From positions 248,001-312,000 of the forward strand of contig LT598457.1 in NCBI GenBank assembly GCA_900074725.1: a stretch of DNA of 64,000 nt. The letters run 5' to 3'. The position numbers and the translations under genes were made by a program. This DNA comes from Lachancea dasiensis (lineage: Eukaryota; Ascomycota; Saccharomycetes; Saccharomycetales; Saccharomycetaceae). Positions 49,756 to 60,562 of the stretch are shown in pieces (positions within the stretch are counted from its first letter, which is position 1; the number at the start of each line of letters is the position of its first letter). The notes below the pieces were generated by a model. That model worked only from the letters and a program-made list of their open reading frames with translations, was not told where the DNA came from and made no database searches.

Positions 49756-50108
49756 AGATACATTCAATCCAACAATGATAGATATATAGTTAATTTTAAT
49801 TGAATCGGCTTTGGTAGCCTTTAAACACCACACCACACTTAACGCCGTCGACGCTATCGGTTCCCTGCCCTCTTCAGTTAGCCATTAACATCGTTACCAA
49901 TCTCCTTTATACTGTCACGACAGACGTAATTGGTGGCTCATGCTAGAGACAGAAAAGTATATATTAATTGAGGTGGAAACAAGGACCCTGACAACGATAT
50001 AAGAGCTTACCAGCACTCCATAATTTTCATAACCAAATTGGCACGACAAGGAAAAAGAGAAGCCTTATAGTACAGTATAGCTCTTTTTCTGGATCAGTTA
50101 CTCCTACC
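49756..50108 (+). other. Intergenic between WSC4 and RIM101
   Basis: 353 bp forming the RIM101 promoter. I do not see the GCCAAG motif bound by Rim101-type factors, and there is no gene. Confidence 0.4.
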
Positions 50109-51434
50109 ATGGCGCCTCTGAAAGATTTGCTCAATCACGACGAAAACGCCGGTTATCTGTCTTCTCCACCCAGTGAGGACGAGCGAAAATACTGGGGCAG
50201 ATCGAGCGGCAGCGCTGAATCCTCTTCTCCTTCTGAAGTTTCAGGCTGTGAAAGTGACACCGGTGGAAACCTGGTGTGCGAATGGGACCAGTGTTGCCAA
50301 AGATTTGCCGAGCCCGAATTACTGTACCACCACCTGTGCAACGATCATGTGGGTCGGAAGTCTCAAAAAAACTTGCAACTGAAATGCCACTGGGGACAGT
50401 GCACCGCAGAAACAGTCAAGCGGGATCATATTACTTCGCATCTCAGAGTTCATGTACCTCTTAAACCCTTTGCGTGCTCCACTTGTGCAAAGAAATTCAA
50501 GCGGCCTCAAGACTTGAAGAAGCATTTAAAAGTGCATTTTGACAATGACACTATCGTCAGACGCAAGAGGGGCCCCAAGCCTTTGACCAACAAAGTGGGC
50601 AAATCCAAAAAACCAGCTTCCGAGACCGCACCAAAGCTGCCGTCAATTACATTCGAATCGTTCCTCGCTAATGAGATTCACCGCTATGAACCCTCCTACA
50701 CTCCGCAACTTGAAGAACGTCTGCAGACAATCATGTTACCTGCAAGCTCTGCAGTCGGAAATCGTTCTACAGAGTTCGTTTTCGGTCAACCTCTTCCCCC
50801 AGCACCACGGCCTACTTCTTCAACCGTAAGCGTTTCCCCGCATTCGGTCCCTCAAGACTTAAGATCTGCGACAGGCTTTTTTTCAAGTTTGGCTAACGAT
50901 ATGAGTCGCAGATTACCCCGTCTACCTCACTTGAATTCTGTTCCCACGGCGGCTCCTGTTTCTCCACTTATGCCATCCTCTGCTCTCCCAAGATATCCAT
51001 CAACACTCCAACTCCCCCCTATTCAATCTGGTGCCCAGTTTACTACTTCGGCCAATTACCCGCCTTCGTGCGCTTATCCCCCAACTATTCCATTTGTCTC
51101 TTCTCGATTGGATTCATCAGCTAAATTGCCACAATTCCGTCGTGCAGATTCGTTCAGTATGCATCAAAAGAACTCCGGTGGAAATGACCAGACCTCTGAC
51201 CCAAACGAACTCGGGGGTATGTTGTCGGCGTTGGCCATTGATAATAAACAAGAAGAGCTTGTTGATGCTTTGTCCAGGGTCAATTTTATCAGAGACTACT
51301 TGATGTGCACTCTATTGGAGGAGGAATACGAAGAGGATGAATTTGAAGACACTACTAATTACAACATGGATGTGGCCAGCGAGGGACTCCTCGTGACAAA
51401 GCCGTTGGCCAAATATCCAACGGTAGTGGTGTGA
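50109..51434 (+). CDS. RIM101: Rim101, pH-response zinc-finger regulator
   Basis: Transcription factor of the alkaline response, activated by C-terminal cleavage (Rim13/Rim20 pathway). The 441 residues are shorter than the 625 in S. cerevisiae. Three C2H2 fingers are present: C57-H80, C93-H115 and C123-H143. The finger region is nearly identical to S. cerevisiae ([40 protein letters not shown]). The N-terminal [15 protein letters not shown] resembles MVPLEDLLNKENG. The acidic stretch [12 protein letters not shown] and the ending [11 protein letters not shown] also match the family's processing region and tail. The missing length is in the low-complexity parts. Confidence 0.96.
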   Translation: MAPLKDLLNHDENAGYLSSPPSEDERKYWGRSSGSAESSSPSEVSGCESDTGGNLVCEWDQCCQRFAEPELLYHHLCNDHVGRKSQKNLQLKCHWGQCTAETVKRDHITSHLRVHVPLKPFACSTCAKKFKRPQDLKKHLKVHFDNDTIVRRKRGPKPLTNKVGKSKKPASETAPKLPSITFESFLANEIHRYEPSYTPQLEERLQTIMLPASSAVGNRSTEFVFGQPLPPAPRPTSSTVSVSPHSVPQDLRSATGFFSSLANDMSRRLPRLPHLNSVPTAAPVSPLMPSSALPRYPSTLQLPPIQSGAQFTTSANYPPSCAYPPTIPFVSSRLDSSAKLPQFRRADSFSMHQKNSGGNDQTSDPNELGGMLSALAIDNKQEELVDALSRVNFIRDYLMCTLLEEEYEEDEFEDTTNYNMDVASEGLLVTKPLAKYPTVVV

Positions 51435-51594
51435 ATCTGTGATTTGCTCAGGTTAGTTTTATTGCTAATAGCGCCGCCGGGTACTGTGTGTGTAATTTTA
51501 GGTTTACGGAATATTAAAGGTTGTTTTATTGTTCATCACTATTGTAGTTGATAGTGATCATGTGTTGATTGAGTTTGAGTTTGTGAAACAATCA

Positions 51595-53821
51595 ATGGCT
51601 TGGAACACTAATAAATGTCACTTGGTTCAACTAAAAGGTACGTGGTACAAAGATTGAGTAAAACGAACCTCTAAGCCACCTTGGCTGGCATCAGAGGACT
51701 GTGATGTTGGATGGTATGTACATGTAAAGCTGTATGGAGCCGACAACTATATGCGGGCCAACTTGATATTATCTTAACAAACGACCGACTAACCGTTGAA
51801 TTCCCATCGTAGCTCGAAACTCCGATGATATTTTGAGTATTGAACCTCAATATGACCAGGGCCTTGAGGATGATGATTCTATAAGCTCAATAAGTGATTC
51901 AGGTGATGCGGTCAAATCCGATGATGAGGTGTTTTCCTCCTCGTCCAGTGAGTACGACGATGATGTGAATGGGAATATTGATGCTGAATCAGGTAAGGGC
52001 GTTGATCAAACATATGCTGAACTCACTGATTTTAAATGGCAGCACTTTAGCCAAGAATTGGGGGTCAACACTTTTATTTTGAATGAGAACAAATACTGTA
52101 TCATTTTGGGACTGAAGAAGTATCAAGAGGTTATGATATGCGGAAGCTTCCAGCTGCGAATCTTGAAAGGAGGAATTACATACAATGATGTCCACTACAA
52201 TGCATCTCGCGAATTGATAAATATATGGCATCCCACTTGCTCTGCGATGTCTCCAATTGGAAGCTCATTCTATGCAGGATGGGACGAGCGTAGTTTTATG
52301 GTGAGTGACGTTGCAAAAACTGGGATAGAACATCAAGAATTTGAGTGTGTTTTATCTATACAAGATCGCTGCTTGGGACTACAAGATATTTCTGGGCTTA
52401 ATACAGTTTTCAGAGATTTATGGGTACCCCAGCATTTTCAAAGGTTGGGCCACTCTTCAAGCGCTTCTTTTTCTATTGTTTCAAAGGATACTCTGAGAGA
52501 CTTAAGTAACATTTTGACGCTCACAATCTCCCCTTCTTGGTCAGCAAAACTAGCAGAACTGTCTCAATTTCATCAAGCAAATCTACATGATATGAGGGTT
52601 ATGGTTCTAGGAGGTAAAAATTGCGGGAAATCGACTTTTTTGAGATTGTTGCTGCAAAGATTATTGCATACTAATGAAGACGAGCATGAACCCATTTTTT
52701 ACCTCGATTTGGATCCCGGTCAACCTGAATTTTCCAGGCCTGACTGTATATCCCTGAGCAAGATCGATAAGAGTCTTGAGTTGGGTAATCCACTCGCGCA
52801 GTCAAATTTTACACCTATAGCGGAACGCTATATTGGCACGAATAGTCCGTCCTCTTTTCCTACACAATACTTGAAGGAAGTGAGCGAGCTCTTCGACAGT
52901 TTCTCTAGTGAATTCCACATGGGCACAACACTGTTAAACGTTCCAGGCTGGATAAAAGGTTTTGGAATACAGATTTTGAACTATCTTATTAACAACTTCA
53001 AACCCACCCACATTGTGCTTGTGGATTCAGGATCTGGAAGGCAATCGTTTATTAACGAATTACAAATCAATTCTTCCTTTACATCTTTTCAGAGAGAAAA
53101 CTATCAGGCTCAAATTGACAGTATTGACGGTTATCATGGTTCCAGCTTCTCGACTTTCCGAAATCGATTTCACGCATCTCATCTAAGGCAATTTCGACTT
53201 CTTTCGCATTTTCACACATTATCTTCTTCCAAAAAACTCATCAAGTATGACTTTACTCCCTTGGTGAAAACGGCACCATTAAGAGTGTCATTTGGTGATA
53301 ATGACCCAATTAAAGGCTTTGTGATCGAACAAAACACTGTATCATGGTCAGATAGCCATCTAAAAGATGCTTTGGAAGGCACTATAGTCGGGATCTACAA
53401 ACTTGATGGAAACTTTTTGGCAGAGAAGCTAGATTCAGTTCCTGTGTTAAAGAATGTAGGGGATGGTTATTTTCTTAGCTTGGGACTGATCCATTCAATA
53501 GATACGACTGAAGCATACATCAATATTTACCTCCCGTTCCTGCATCATAGGGAGCTGATGGCTTTAGAAAATGACCAGTTGTACTTGAGAAGACGGAAAA
53601 CCGAAACACCGCAATGCGAACTGTACCCTTCAAACGAGTGCTTAGTGCCTCAAGGTGAAAGCGATATTCCCTTTTTGTCTTTCAAACGACAAAAAAATAT
53701 GAATTTGTTTGGAAAGTTCGCAGAAATATCCTTAGAAGAGGGCACTTTAAAACGTAGTCTCTATTGGCCTAACCTACGGTACTATAATACAATGCAATTA
53801 GTTTATATAATGGGGCTTTAG
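51595..53821 (+). CDS. GRC3: Grc3, polynucleotide 5'-kinase of rRNA processing, two exons
   Basis: Works with Las1 in ITS2 removal and RNA polymerase I termination. Exon 1 is 51595-51637 (MAWNTNKCHLVQLK plus one base) and exon 2 is 51813-53821. The exon 2 frame is open from 51800 but has no ATG until deep in the protein, so an upstream exon is needed. Joined it gives 683 residues against 632 in S. cerevisiae. The acidic N-terminal region is followed by VHYNASRELINIWHP, the P-loop GGKNCGKST (near residues 281-289), YLDLDPGQPEFSRPD, LLNVPGWIKGFGIQILNY and ALEGTIVGIYKLDG, all Grc3 hallmarks. Exon 1 itself has no homology support. Tail-to-tail with RIX7, two bases apart. Confidence 0.9.
51638..51812 (+). 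other. Proposed GRC3 intron, 175 nt
   Basis: Donor GTACGT (51638-51643), branch point GACTAAC (51787-51793), acceptor TAG ending at 51812. It joins an upstream ATG to the open frame in the right phase. S. cerevisiae GRC3 has no intron. The donor is the same as in PRP19. Confidence 0.75.
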
Positions 53822-53823
53822 CT

Positions 53824-56292
53824 TCATTCCTCAGCGTCATCAATCCACCCCATTTTTTTGTTGAGTCTCTCATATTTCAGCCTGTCTTTATCACTCACAG
53901 AGGGTTTTACCTTCTTCAAAGCGTCGGTGAAATCCTTCATAGTAACAATCACATCCGTGCCGGGTGTAGTGGTGAGTTCTCCGAACTCCTTTTCCAGATT
54001 ATTTTCAGTAATGGAATGAATTTCCTCACTTCGAAAGAAGCTTCTCTTTAGCGCTAAAACTGAACTTTCTCTAACCAAGGCTGCCAAGTCTGCACCAGAA
54101 AAGTTTCTGCAGCTCTCGCTTTTGATAACTTCTTCAAGGTAAACATCAGAAGCGAGAGGAGTTCCATTTGTTCTGGTTAGAGTTCTGATTATATCAAGCT
54201 TCTCCTCGAAGTTAGGAAGTTCGACGAATAAGGTTTTATCTAGTCTACCAGGTCGAAGCATCGCAGCGTCAATCATATCTGGCCGATTTGTTGCACCCAC
54301 AACAAATATTCCACGTCTGTCGTTGAGTCCGTCTAATTCAGTAAGTAAAGTGTTGACAACCCTAGAGGACGATTCCGACAAGGAGGCATCTCTACGTGGT
54401 ACAAGTGCATCAAGCTCGTCAAAAAATATGATGCAAGGAACTGAAGCACGCGCGCGTGTAAAAACTTGTCGAATGGCTCTCTCGGATTCACCCACATACT
54501 TATTAAGCAATTCCGGCCCTTTGATGGAAATGAAGTTAGCTCTTGATTCGTTTGCAACCGCCTTCGCAAGAAGAGTTTTACCGCAGCCAGGTGGGCCCCA
54601 AAGCAAGACCCCAGCTGGGGCACTGATACCAACTTTTTCGTACAGTTCCGGGCGCTTGATTGGCTGAACAATTGCCATGTTAAGCTCTACTCTAATCCTG
54701 TTCAATGCACCAATATTGGCCCAGCTCACATCTGGAACAGTAGCAAAACCTTCTCTTTTGGCTGTGGGTTGAATGGTGGGCAAAGCTTTTAAAAAGTCTT
54801 CATATCTGATCGAAAGCGACGCCAACTGTTCTGGCCCAAGTGGTTCCGGAAAGTTTTCAATAAATTTTTGTACAGTCGAGAGAGGTAGTGGGTCTATCAT
54901 GTTCGCAGTGTTTTTGAGTTCCGACTCGATATCATTACCTGTAATTGCAACATCAACATCCATGAAGTTGTTTAGGTCTTGATCACGAGAAGCAAAGTTC
55001 TGGAAAATACGCTTTATGGCGCATGTTCCGGCAGCTGTGCTTAAAGCCTTTAAATCAGCTCCAACAAATCCAGGTGTTAGTTTTGCCAGCTTCAAAAAAT
55101 CGATATCACCATCAATTTTCAGGTTGGCTGCCATTTTTTTTAGAATGTGCAACCGTGACACTTCATTTGGGACATTTAGACAGATTTCTCTGTCAAACCT
55201 TCCGGCACGTCTCAAGGCTGCATCTAGAGAATCAGGTCTATTGGTAGCGCCAATCACTATAACAGGTCTGCCGCCCGTTTTCTCGAAAGACAATTCATCC
55301 ATAGAAGTTAGCAGTTGAGCCACAATTCTCCGTTCCATTTCTCTTTGGGCGCCACCATCTCTTTTAGGAGTTATGGCGTCTATTTCATCAAAAAAAACCA
55401 AACAAGGAGCTAGATTCTTTGCTTCTTCAAATAGATCTCTCAACTTTTTTTCGCTTTCTCCCGACATTCCACTCACCACAGATGGTGCAGATATGGAGAT
55501 AAATGGCACTTGCAGTTCACCTGCGAGTGCATTTGCTATTGAAGTCTTACCACAACCTGGAGGCCCATGTAGTAATACACCCCTGGGAGGCTCTACACCG
55601 GTTGTCGCAAAAATTTCGGGATGTAGTATAGGGAGACCAATAAGTTCCATGAGTTGAGCAACCACATCGTCCATACCTCCTAGAGAAGATAAATCACACG
55701 TTGGAGGTGTTCTATCTTCCCCTGTCTTTTGTCGTTTCGGCTTACTGCTACTTTCTTTGGATCTTTTCTTAGTAGTGGACTTTTTATCTGCCTCGTCTTT
55801 GCTAACTTCTTCAAAATTAGCTTTCCCCCATTGGCTAGTAATACTTTTGTTCATACCATTGGTATCTTGGGCTACCATCATATTTTGTTGAATTAGAGAT
55901 TCTTGCGGAGGCTCAGATGCTGATATTTTAGAGTTCTTTTCGGCAAAGAATGGAGCAAACTGTTCTTCTTCCTCAGCTACTGCTCTCTTCAGTGACTTTT
56001 CGACCGTTTTTTCAAGTAGAACTTTCTTTACCCGTTGCATGGACAAGTCTTTGGATTGAACATATGCCATGACCTCACCAAACACTAGATCCCTAGCTAG
56101 AAAGACCTCCGCAAAATCATCATCTGACTGGCTACCATTTTCTAAATCATCTTCTGAGAGAGATGCTTTCTTAGCCGCATTTAGCCTTTGCTTCTCTAGA
56201 GACTTCTCATCTAGCATCCGGTATATAAGGTCTGAAATTTTGTCGTCAAAGCTCTGAGACAAAGAGGATTTAGACTTCTTCATTTTCACCAT
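53824..56292 (-). CDS. RIX7: Rix7, AAA ATPase of 60S ribosome assembly
   Basis: Nuclear unfoldase that removes Nsa1 from pre-60S particles. The ATG at 56292 (MVKMKKSKSS) matches the S. cerevisiae start MVKVKSKK and gives 822 residues (837 in S. cerevisiae). An N-terminal domain with a Lys/Arg-rich nuclear signal (KKRSKESSSKPKRQK) is followed by two AAA modules. The first has Walker A GPPGCGKTS near 242 and Walker B LVFFDEIDA; the second has GPPGCGKTL near 565 and IIFFDELDA. Both contain arginine-rich GRFDR or GRLDK loops. A PAC element lies upstream. Confidence 0.96.
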   Translation of the reverse strand: MVKMKKSKSSLSQSFDDKISDLIYRMLDEKSLEKQRLNAAKKASLSEDDLENGSQSDDDFAEVFLARDLVFGEVMAYVQSKDLSMQRVKKVLLEKTVEKSLKRAVAEEEEQFAPFFAEKNSKISASEPPQESLIQQNMMVAQDTNGMNKSITSQWGKANFEEVSKDEADKKSTTKKRSKESSSKPKRQKTGEDRTPPTCDLSSLGGMDDVVAQLMELIGLPILHPEIFATTGVEPPRGVLLHGPPGCGKTSIANALAGELQVPFISISAPSVVSGMSGESEKKLRDLFEEAKNLAPCLVFFDEIDAITPKRDGGAQREMERRIVAQLLTSMDELSFEKTGGRPVIVIGATNRPDSLDAALRRAGRFDREICLNVPNEVSRLHILKKMAANLKIDGDIDFLKLAKLTPGFVGADLKALSTAAGTCAIKRIFQNFASRDQDLNNFMDVDVAITGNDIESELKNTANMIDPLPLSTVQKFIENFPEPLGPEQLASLSIRYEDFLKALPTIQPTAKREGFATVPDVSWANIGALNRIRVELNMAIVQPIKRPELYEKVGISAPAGVLLWGPPGCGKTLLAKAVANESRANFISIKGPELLNKYVGESERAIRQVFTRARASVPCIIFFDELDALVPRRDASLSESSSRVVNTLLTELDGLNDRRGIFVVGATNRPDMIDAAMLRPGRLDKTLFVELPNFEEKLDIIRTLTRTNGTPLASDVYLEEVIKSESCRNFSGADLAALVRESSVLALKRSFFRSEEIHSITENNLEKEFGELTTTPGTDVIVTMKDFTDALKKVKPSVSDKDRLKYERLNKKMGWIDDAEE

Positions 56293-56389
56293 GTTCTCTG
56301 AATCAGTCTGCACAATAATTACGGTATACAATACAGTGCGATACGCGGAGTATTGGCCTTAAATATCTTCTAATTGTTGTTCATAATGA

Positions 56390-56399
56390 GCGATGAGAT
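56390..56399. promoter_or_regulatory. PAC element upstream of RIX7
   Basis: GCGATGAGAT is the polymerase A and C box bound by Dot6/Tod6, usual at ribosome-biogenesis genes. It lies about 100 bp from RIX7 in the promoter shared with IRC19. Confidence 0.7.
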
Positions 56400-56521
56400 G
56401 AGGTGCTTGGCGGATCGATTTTTTTCATTCGTTCCCAATGAGATTTCATGAAAACACATTAGAAGACGCTCAACATCTCAAAGGAAATCGGTGATTAAAG
56501 ACAGTTGAGCCATAACAACTT

Positions 56522-57136
56522 ATGCCAAACGTTGGTCTTACCATAACTACGAAAAATGCCATTATAACGTCTCAGAAGACTCTTTTGTTGAAACATGCAA
56601 AGTTTTTTCCTCCGCACAACATGATCAATGAGTGTGCCCACGACGAAGTGATTAGGATGTGTTACCGGCGCTTCATGAGGATAAAACCACTTGTGTCTCA
56701 GCGACAAATGATTCAGACCACGTACGTACAGTACTTGCGGTATAAGTTCAGGACCGAAGACTATGAAGAAAAATTGAAAGCAAGTGGGATTACTCTACCG
56801 AAAACTTCTTTTGATGATTCGAGCCAAGTGTACCGCAGTCTTCTCTTTTGCTTAAAGGCTGTGTCGACAGTGAAAAAGGGGTTTTCTGGAGAAAAAGATG
56901 CCTCCGCTGAGATTAGGAGAGCCCGAAACATACTGAAAAACATCTTGACGGTTGAATTCGAGAAGTCCGCACTTATTGCCAAAAATTCAGGCCAGAACTT
57001 CACAGTTTTAAGGAAGTCATTTTCCTACTTGAGACCGTCAGTAGAAAATGCTGCCAACGTTTCTCAGTTTGCTCCTCTGAGAGATTTTGATAGGTGTTTG
57101 TTAGCATTGAATATAACACTGGGTACCCGACTTTGA
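56522..57136 (+). CDS. IRC19: Irc19 homologue
   Basis: Poorly characterised protein; in S. cerevisiae its loss raises recombination foci and affects sporulation and respiration. The 204 residues compare with 230. Shared stretches are GLTITTKNAIIT at the N-terminus, YRRFMRIKPLVS, YVQYLRYKF, NILKNILTVEFEK and the ending LNITLGTRL, against LNETLGTRL. It is divergent from RIX7 (229 bp), as in S. cerevisiae. Confidence 0.92.
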   Translation: MPNVGLTITTKNAIITSQKTLLLKHAKFFPPHNMINECAHDEVIRMCYRRFMRIKPLVSQRQMIQTTYVQYLRYKFRTEDYEEKLKASGITLPKTSFDDSSQVYRSLLFCLKAVSTVKKGFSGEKDASAEIRRARNILKNILTVEFEKSALIAKNSGQNFTVLRKSFSYLRPSVENAANVSQFAPLRDFDRCLLALNITLGTRL

Positions 57137-57168
57137 ACGCTAGTCAGCAGTTAAGCTATAATTTCCGT

Positions 57169-59286
57169 TCAAATGGGATTCGCCATCAAAATATTTTGTG
57201 GGTACATGTAAGGTTCGACGAGTGAGCCCAATTCTATAGTCTTGCAGGACTTGACCTGCATTCCCTTCGACTTGATGTATGCTTCGACAATTCCTGATGC
57301 TCTCTGAATTTGCTTTTCATCAATGTCGCAATAGTTGATTCTTATCACTCTACCGTCGAGTGTGGTCTCTATATCTAAAGCTTCCTTGAGCGTGGCAACC
57401 ACTGTGTTAATGAACTCTGGGACATCAGAAATCTCACTATGGAGAGTAATTTGCCTCTCAAGTGCCAGGTGCGCAATTAATTGTTCAGCAGCTTCAGCTG
57501 AACTGTTCTCATTTCCTCTTATCTCTAATGCCTGGTTAAAAATTGGCACTTGGGTCGGAAACATAATGTAGGCTCCAGTTTTGTGCTCAATATGTTCAAT
57601 AACATCAAGGCCGCATGTTTGGCTTGCACGTAAATGGTAACGATATTGACCAACAGTGAGGTTGACATATGTTCTGGGCTGTAGGCTACTGTACTCCCCC
57701 ACAATGCGCTTTAATTCGTCCTTTGCTGGGGGTATCGATCTTCTATTTTTATAAGGGCATCGAATGACAACATTGTCATGTCTTATAAAGCCGATGTTGC
57801 CTTGACAAGATCGCGCGGTATTTGAAAATTGGATGAAAACGTTATGTCTTCTCATTATAGTTTGGATTATGGAACCTCGAGTGCCGATGATGGGCCTATG
57901 ATATGCGTCAGGAATGAAGAATGCTTCTTCAGCGGGTAACTCATCATTCAAAAGCTGCATGCCTCTTCTAGCGTCGACGAATGACTCTGCTAATAAAGAG
58001 ACGAAGATGTTATCAGCACTTTGACGACACTGCAACGATATACTGCATTTTGCATTGTCCATGATTCGTGTGATTTTCCCGTTCTTTTTGCCAGCTATGA
58101 AATCTTTGTAGTCGGGGTGTAGCTCAACGTCGTATTTTATCTGTACGTCCCCGGGTAATCTCAACTCTTCTATCAATGTAGCGGCCTTGGCCACGTCTTG
58201 CGAAGAACCAACGAGTACGAACCTTACCGGTACGCCATCCAATCGTAGCATGACAATATTTTTTTCTGATGCAATTTTGTGCAGAGCTGAGTTAAGGTAT
58301 TGCAGTGAAACGGGGCTAGCCCCATTATGAAATAGATATTGGACTTCAAACACAGGCATCAAGACTTCTAGGGTGAACTTTTTTACGGCCATCTTCAGTG
58401 CGTATGAGGAAGTTCCCACGAAGTGAACCACTGACTCTTCAACCTTGATGAAACAAACATGTTTTTCCATGATAGCTGCGATTTGTCGTTGTCGAAACTT
58501 GCTTACATATTGCAGTTTCAAAGTAGAGGAAGCCGAGATTGTAGCATATAGTAGATGTTCTCTTGCCCTTGTCATCATGGTCTCTAAACGTCTCTTTGCC
58601 ATCAAAACCAAGGAACGGACCTCCCCTGACACAAAAATCGTACCCCCCGAGCTCGCAGAGATACTGGGTATGAGTATTGTAGTATTGTATAGCTCCTTGA
58701 AGCAATGCAAAGTGTGGCGGTCTACGCCCACGCATGTCGGTATCATAGCCGGAGATGGCAAATCCACATACTCTACAATCTGATCCTTGAACAGCTGTAG
58801 CAAAGCCATTACACTTGCTTCGGCTGCAGCTACTCTGGCCTCAAATCCAAGGAGGTAAAGGGCTTGCCCTGACCCCACAGATTGAGCTTTCCTAGAGTAC
58901 AGCCCGCTAGTCGCTACGAGGACGTCGATCTCAAACTGATTTGCTAACGATAGCAATTGCTCTTTCTCCGAGTCTATGAGAGTCTTATCGATAGCTATTT
59001 CAGTGCATACCAGTGAATTGATAAGCTCTGTTCTGTTGGTTGTGCAGCGGCATAGAATACAATTATCGTAGACTTCAAAAGAGTGGACAAAGACCCCAGA
59101 TCCGACTTGGCCTGCACATATTTTGTCGCGTCTTTCAGTAACACCAAAGAAGCTGGCGTTTTCCGCTTTCAATGGTTGCCACAAATTATTTGTGGTGAGC
59201 TCCGTCTCTTCAGGTTTAAAGAAAATCGTTGTATGGAAAGGATAAATGAAGCTTGACTCCGTCATTGTTTTAACTTCTACCGACAT
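57169..59286 (-). CDS. KH-domain protein, YLL032C homologue
   Basis: RNA-binding protein of 705 residues (825 in S. cerevisiae YLL032C, reported to associate with ribosomes). The clearest KH module carries GTRGSIIQTIMRRHNVFIQF (around residues 460-485). Weaker KH-like segments read GKKNGKITRIMDNAKCSISL and LRASQTCGLDVIEHIEHKTGA. The start is the first ATG at 59286, with another ATG seven codons later. Position between IRC19 and GPI13 supports orthology; SNF6 is interleaved. Function unknown. Confidence 0.85.
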   Translation of the reverse strand: MSVEVKTMTESSFIYPFHTTIFFKPEETELTTNNLWQPLKAENASFFGVTERRDKICAGQVGSGVFVHSFEVYDNCILCRCTTNRTELINSLVCTEIAIDKTLIDSEKEQLLSLANQFEIDVLVATSGLYSRKAQSVGSGQALYLLGFEARVAAAEASVMALLQLFKDQIVEYVDLPSPAMIPTCVGVDRHTLHCFKELYNTTILIPSISASSGGTIFVSGEVRSLVLMAKRRLETMMTRAREHLLYATISASSTLKLQYVSKFRQRQIAAIMEKHVCFIKVEESVVHFVGTSSYALKMAVKKFTLEVLMPVFEVQYLFHNGASPVSLQYLNSALHKIASEKNIVMLRLDGVPVRFVLVGSSQDVAKAATLIEELRLPGDVQIKYDVELHPDYKDFIAGKKNGKITRIMDNAKCSISLQCRQSADNIFVSLLAESFVDARRGMQLLNDELPAEEAFFIPDAYHRPIIGTRGSIIQTIMRRHNVFIQFSNTARSCQGNIGFIRHDNVVIRCPYKNRRSIPPAKDELKRIVGEYSSLQPRTYVNLTVGQYRYHLRASQTCGLDVIEHIEHKTGAYIMFPTQVPIFNQALEIRGNENSSAEAAEQLIAHLALERQITLHSEISDVPEFINTVVATLKEALDIETTLDGRVIRINYCDIDEKQIQRASGIVEAYIKSKGMQVKSCKTIELGSLVEPYMYPQNILMANPI

Positions 59287-59551
59287 TCCACACGTATCTG
59301 ATTGATCGGCTCAAAACAATATCAGTTATGATAACACCGACTGTGCCAATGCTCATTGGCTTGAGTCAAGTTCCCATTATTTACAATTCCATATTGTTCC
59401 GTCATTTAAAAGAGTAAACAAACAAACCTTAAGCTATTTTATTAGAGGAGGGTAATACTCCATATTTGAAGTGAGCAGAACTAAATGGCGGATTAAACAA
59501 TACAGCTTGTTTTGAAGGAAAGACAATCGCATATTCGAGTTGTCTCTCACA

Positions 59552-60451
59552 ATGGCCACAAAGAAGAAAAAGTCCCACAGCATCAAAGGATTCCGTGGCT
59601 CGCAGGAAAGCCACCATGCTTCTACCAATGACGCGATACGATTGAGACCAGAAAATGTCGGCGCACTCGTTCACGATGAAAGCGACACAATATCGTACAG
59701 AGTTTATCTAACGCAAAATGTGATCAAGGCCAGTGAAATGATTGACATTCTAACGACACAAAACGTGCCACAGTTAAAGGTACTTCCACCGCGCATTTAC
59801 CGAAACTTAAATGTGGAAGCTGTCCAAGACAGTGTGGCGGCTGAAAAGGAAGAAATAAGCAGACTAGAGACGCTACTTCAAAATCATAAATTTGAGATGC
59901 CTCTGGGGTTTGCAAAATTGAGTGAGATGTCAGCTGCTTTGGTCGGAGAAGACGTCAAATGCGAATCGATGGCCGCGATAGAGAAAGAATACATGGCCCA
60001 GTTTGGGAAACGTCTCCAAAATGATCGGGTTGTGGTTCATTATAAGCAGTTTCCGCAATTACGTGGTGATCTGTCTGAGGCATCAGCCGATTATTGGGAG
60101 AAACGCCGCGAGATCGTGGCCAAGCAAAAGGAGGAGGAAGCCAAACTAAAGGCTGTACAAGAACAGGAGGAGGAACTAAAGAGGCAAGAGGAAGAAACTG
60201 CTAGGCTGCGACAGAGGCAGGAGGAAGAGGCAATGTTCTCGGATCCTTTCGGTCAGCAACAGCAGCAGAACAATCAGCAGATTCCCGGCGGAGTGATGGC
60301 ATACAGTGGAAGCGGTGTTGAGAGCCAGCAACAGCAGACCGACGCTTCCCAACAAGGGATTTTGGGCTCAATATTTGGAGACATGAATGGGGAAAATTTT
60401 AATAATGGGTTTGAAGATGAGTTCGGTGAGTTGGACACCGCCTTTTTCTAG
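59552..60451 (+). CDS. SNF6: Snf6, SWI/SNF complex subunit
   Basis: Subunit of the SWI/SNF chromatin remodeller in the nucleus. The 299 residues compare with 332 in S. cerevisiae. Conserved blocks are basic MATKKKKSHS at the start, IRLRPENVGALVHDESDTIS, VVVHYKQFPQLRGDLSEASADYW split as in the family, and the acidic end FEDEFGELDTAFF, against FDDEFGDLDAVFF. A charged coiled coil (about 190-230) and a Gln-rich stretch (about 235-275) lie between. It is a chromosome VIII track gene between two chromosome XII track genes. Confidence 0.93.
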   Translation: MATKKKKSHSIKGFRGSQESHHASTNDAIRLRPENVGALVHDESDTISYRVYLTQNVIKASEMIDILTTQNVPQLKVLPPRIYRNLNVEAVQDSVAAEKEEISRLETLLQNHKFEMPLGFAKLSEMSAALVGEDVKCESMAAIEKEYMAQFGKRLQNDRVVVHYKQFPQLRGDLSEASADYWEKRREIVAKQKEEEAKLKAVQEQEEELKRQEEETARLRQRQEEEAMFSDPFGQQQQQNNQQIPGGVMAYSGSGVESQQQQTDASQQGILGSIFGDMNGENFNNGFEDEFGELDTAFF

Positions 60452-60562
60452 TATACAGAAAGCACTTGGCTTTAGAGACTTATTTAATGTTCGATGTAAT
60501 TGAAAGTTGACTGTTGTCTTAACTACAAGGGCTAGTAGAGAGAATGTCAACCGCGGTTTTGC

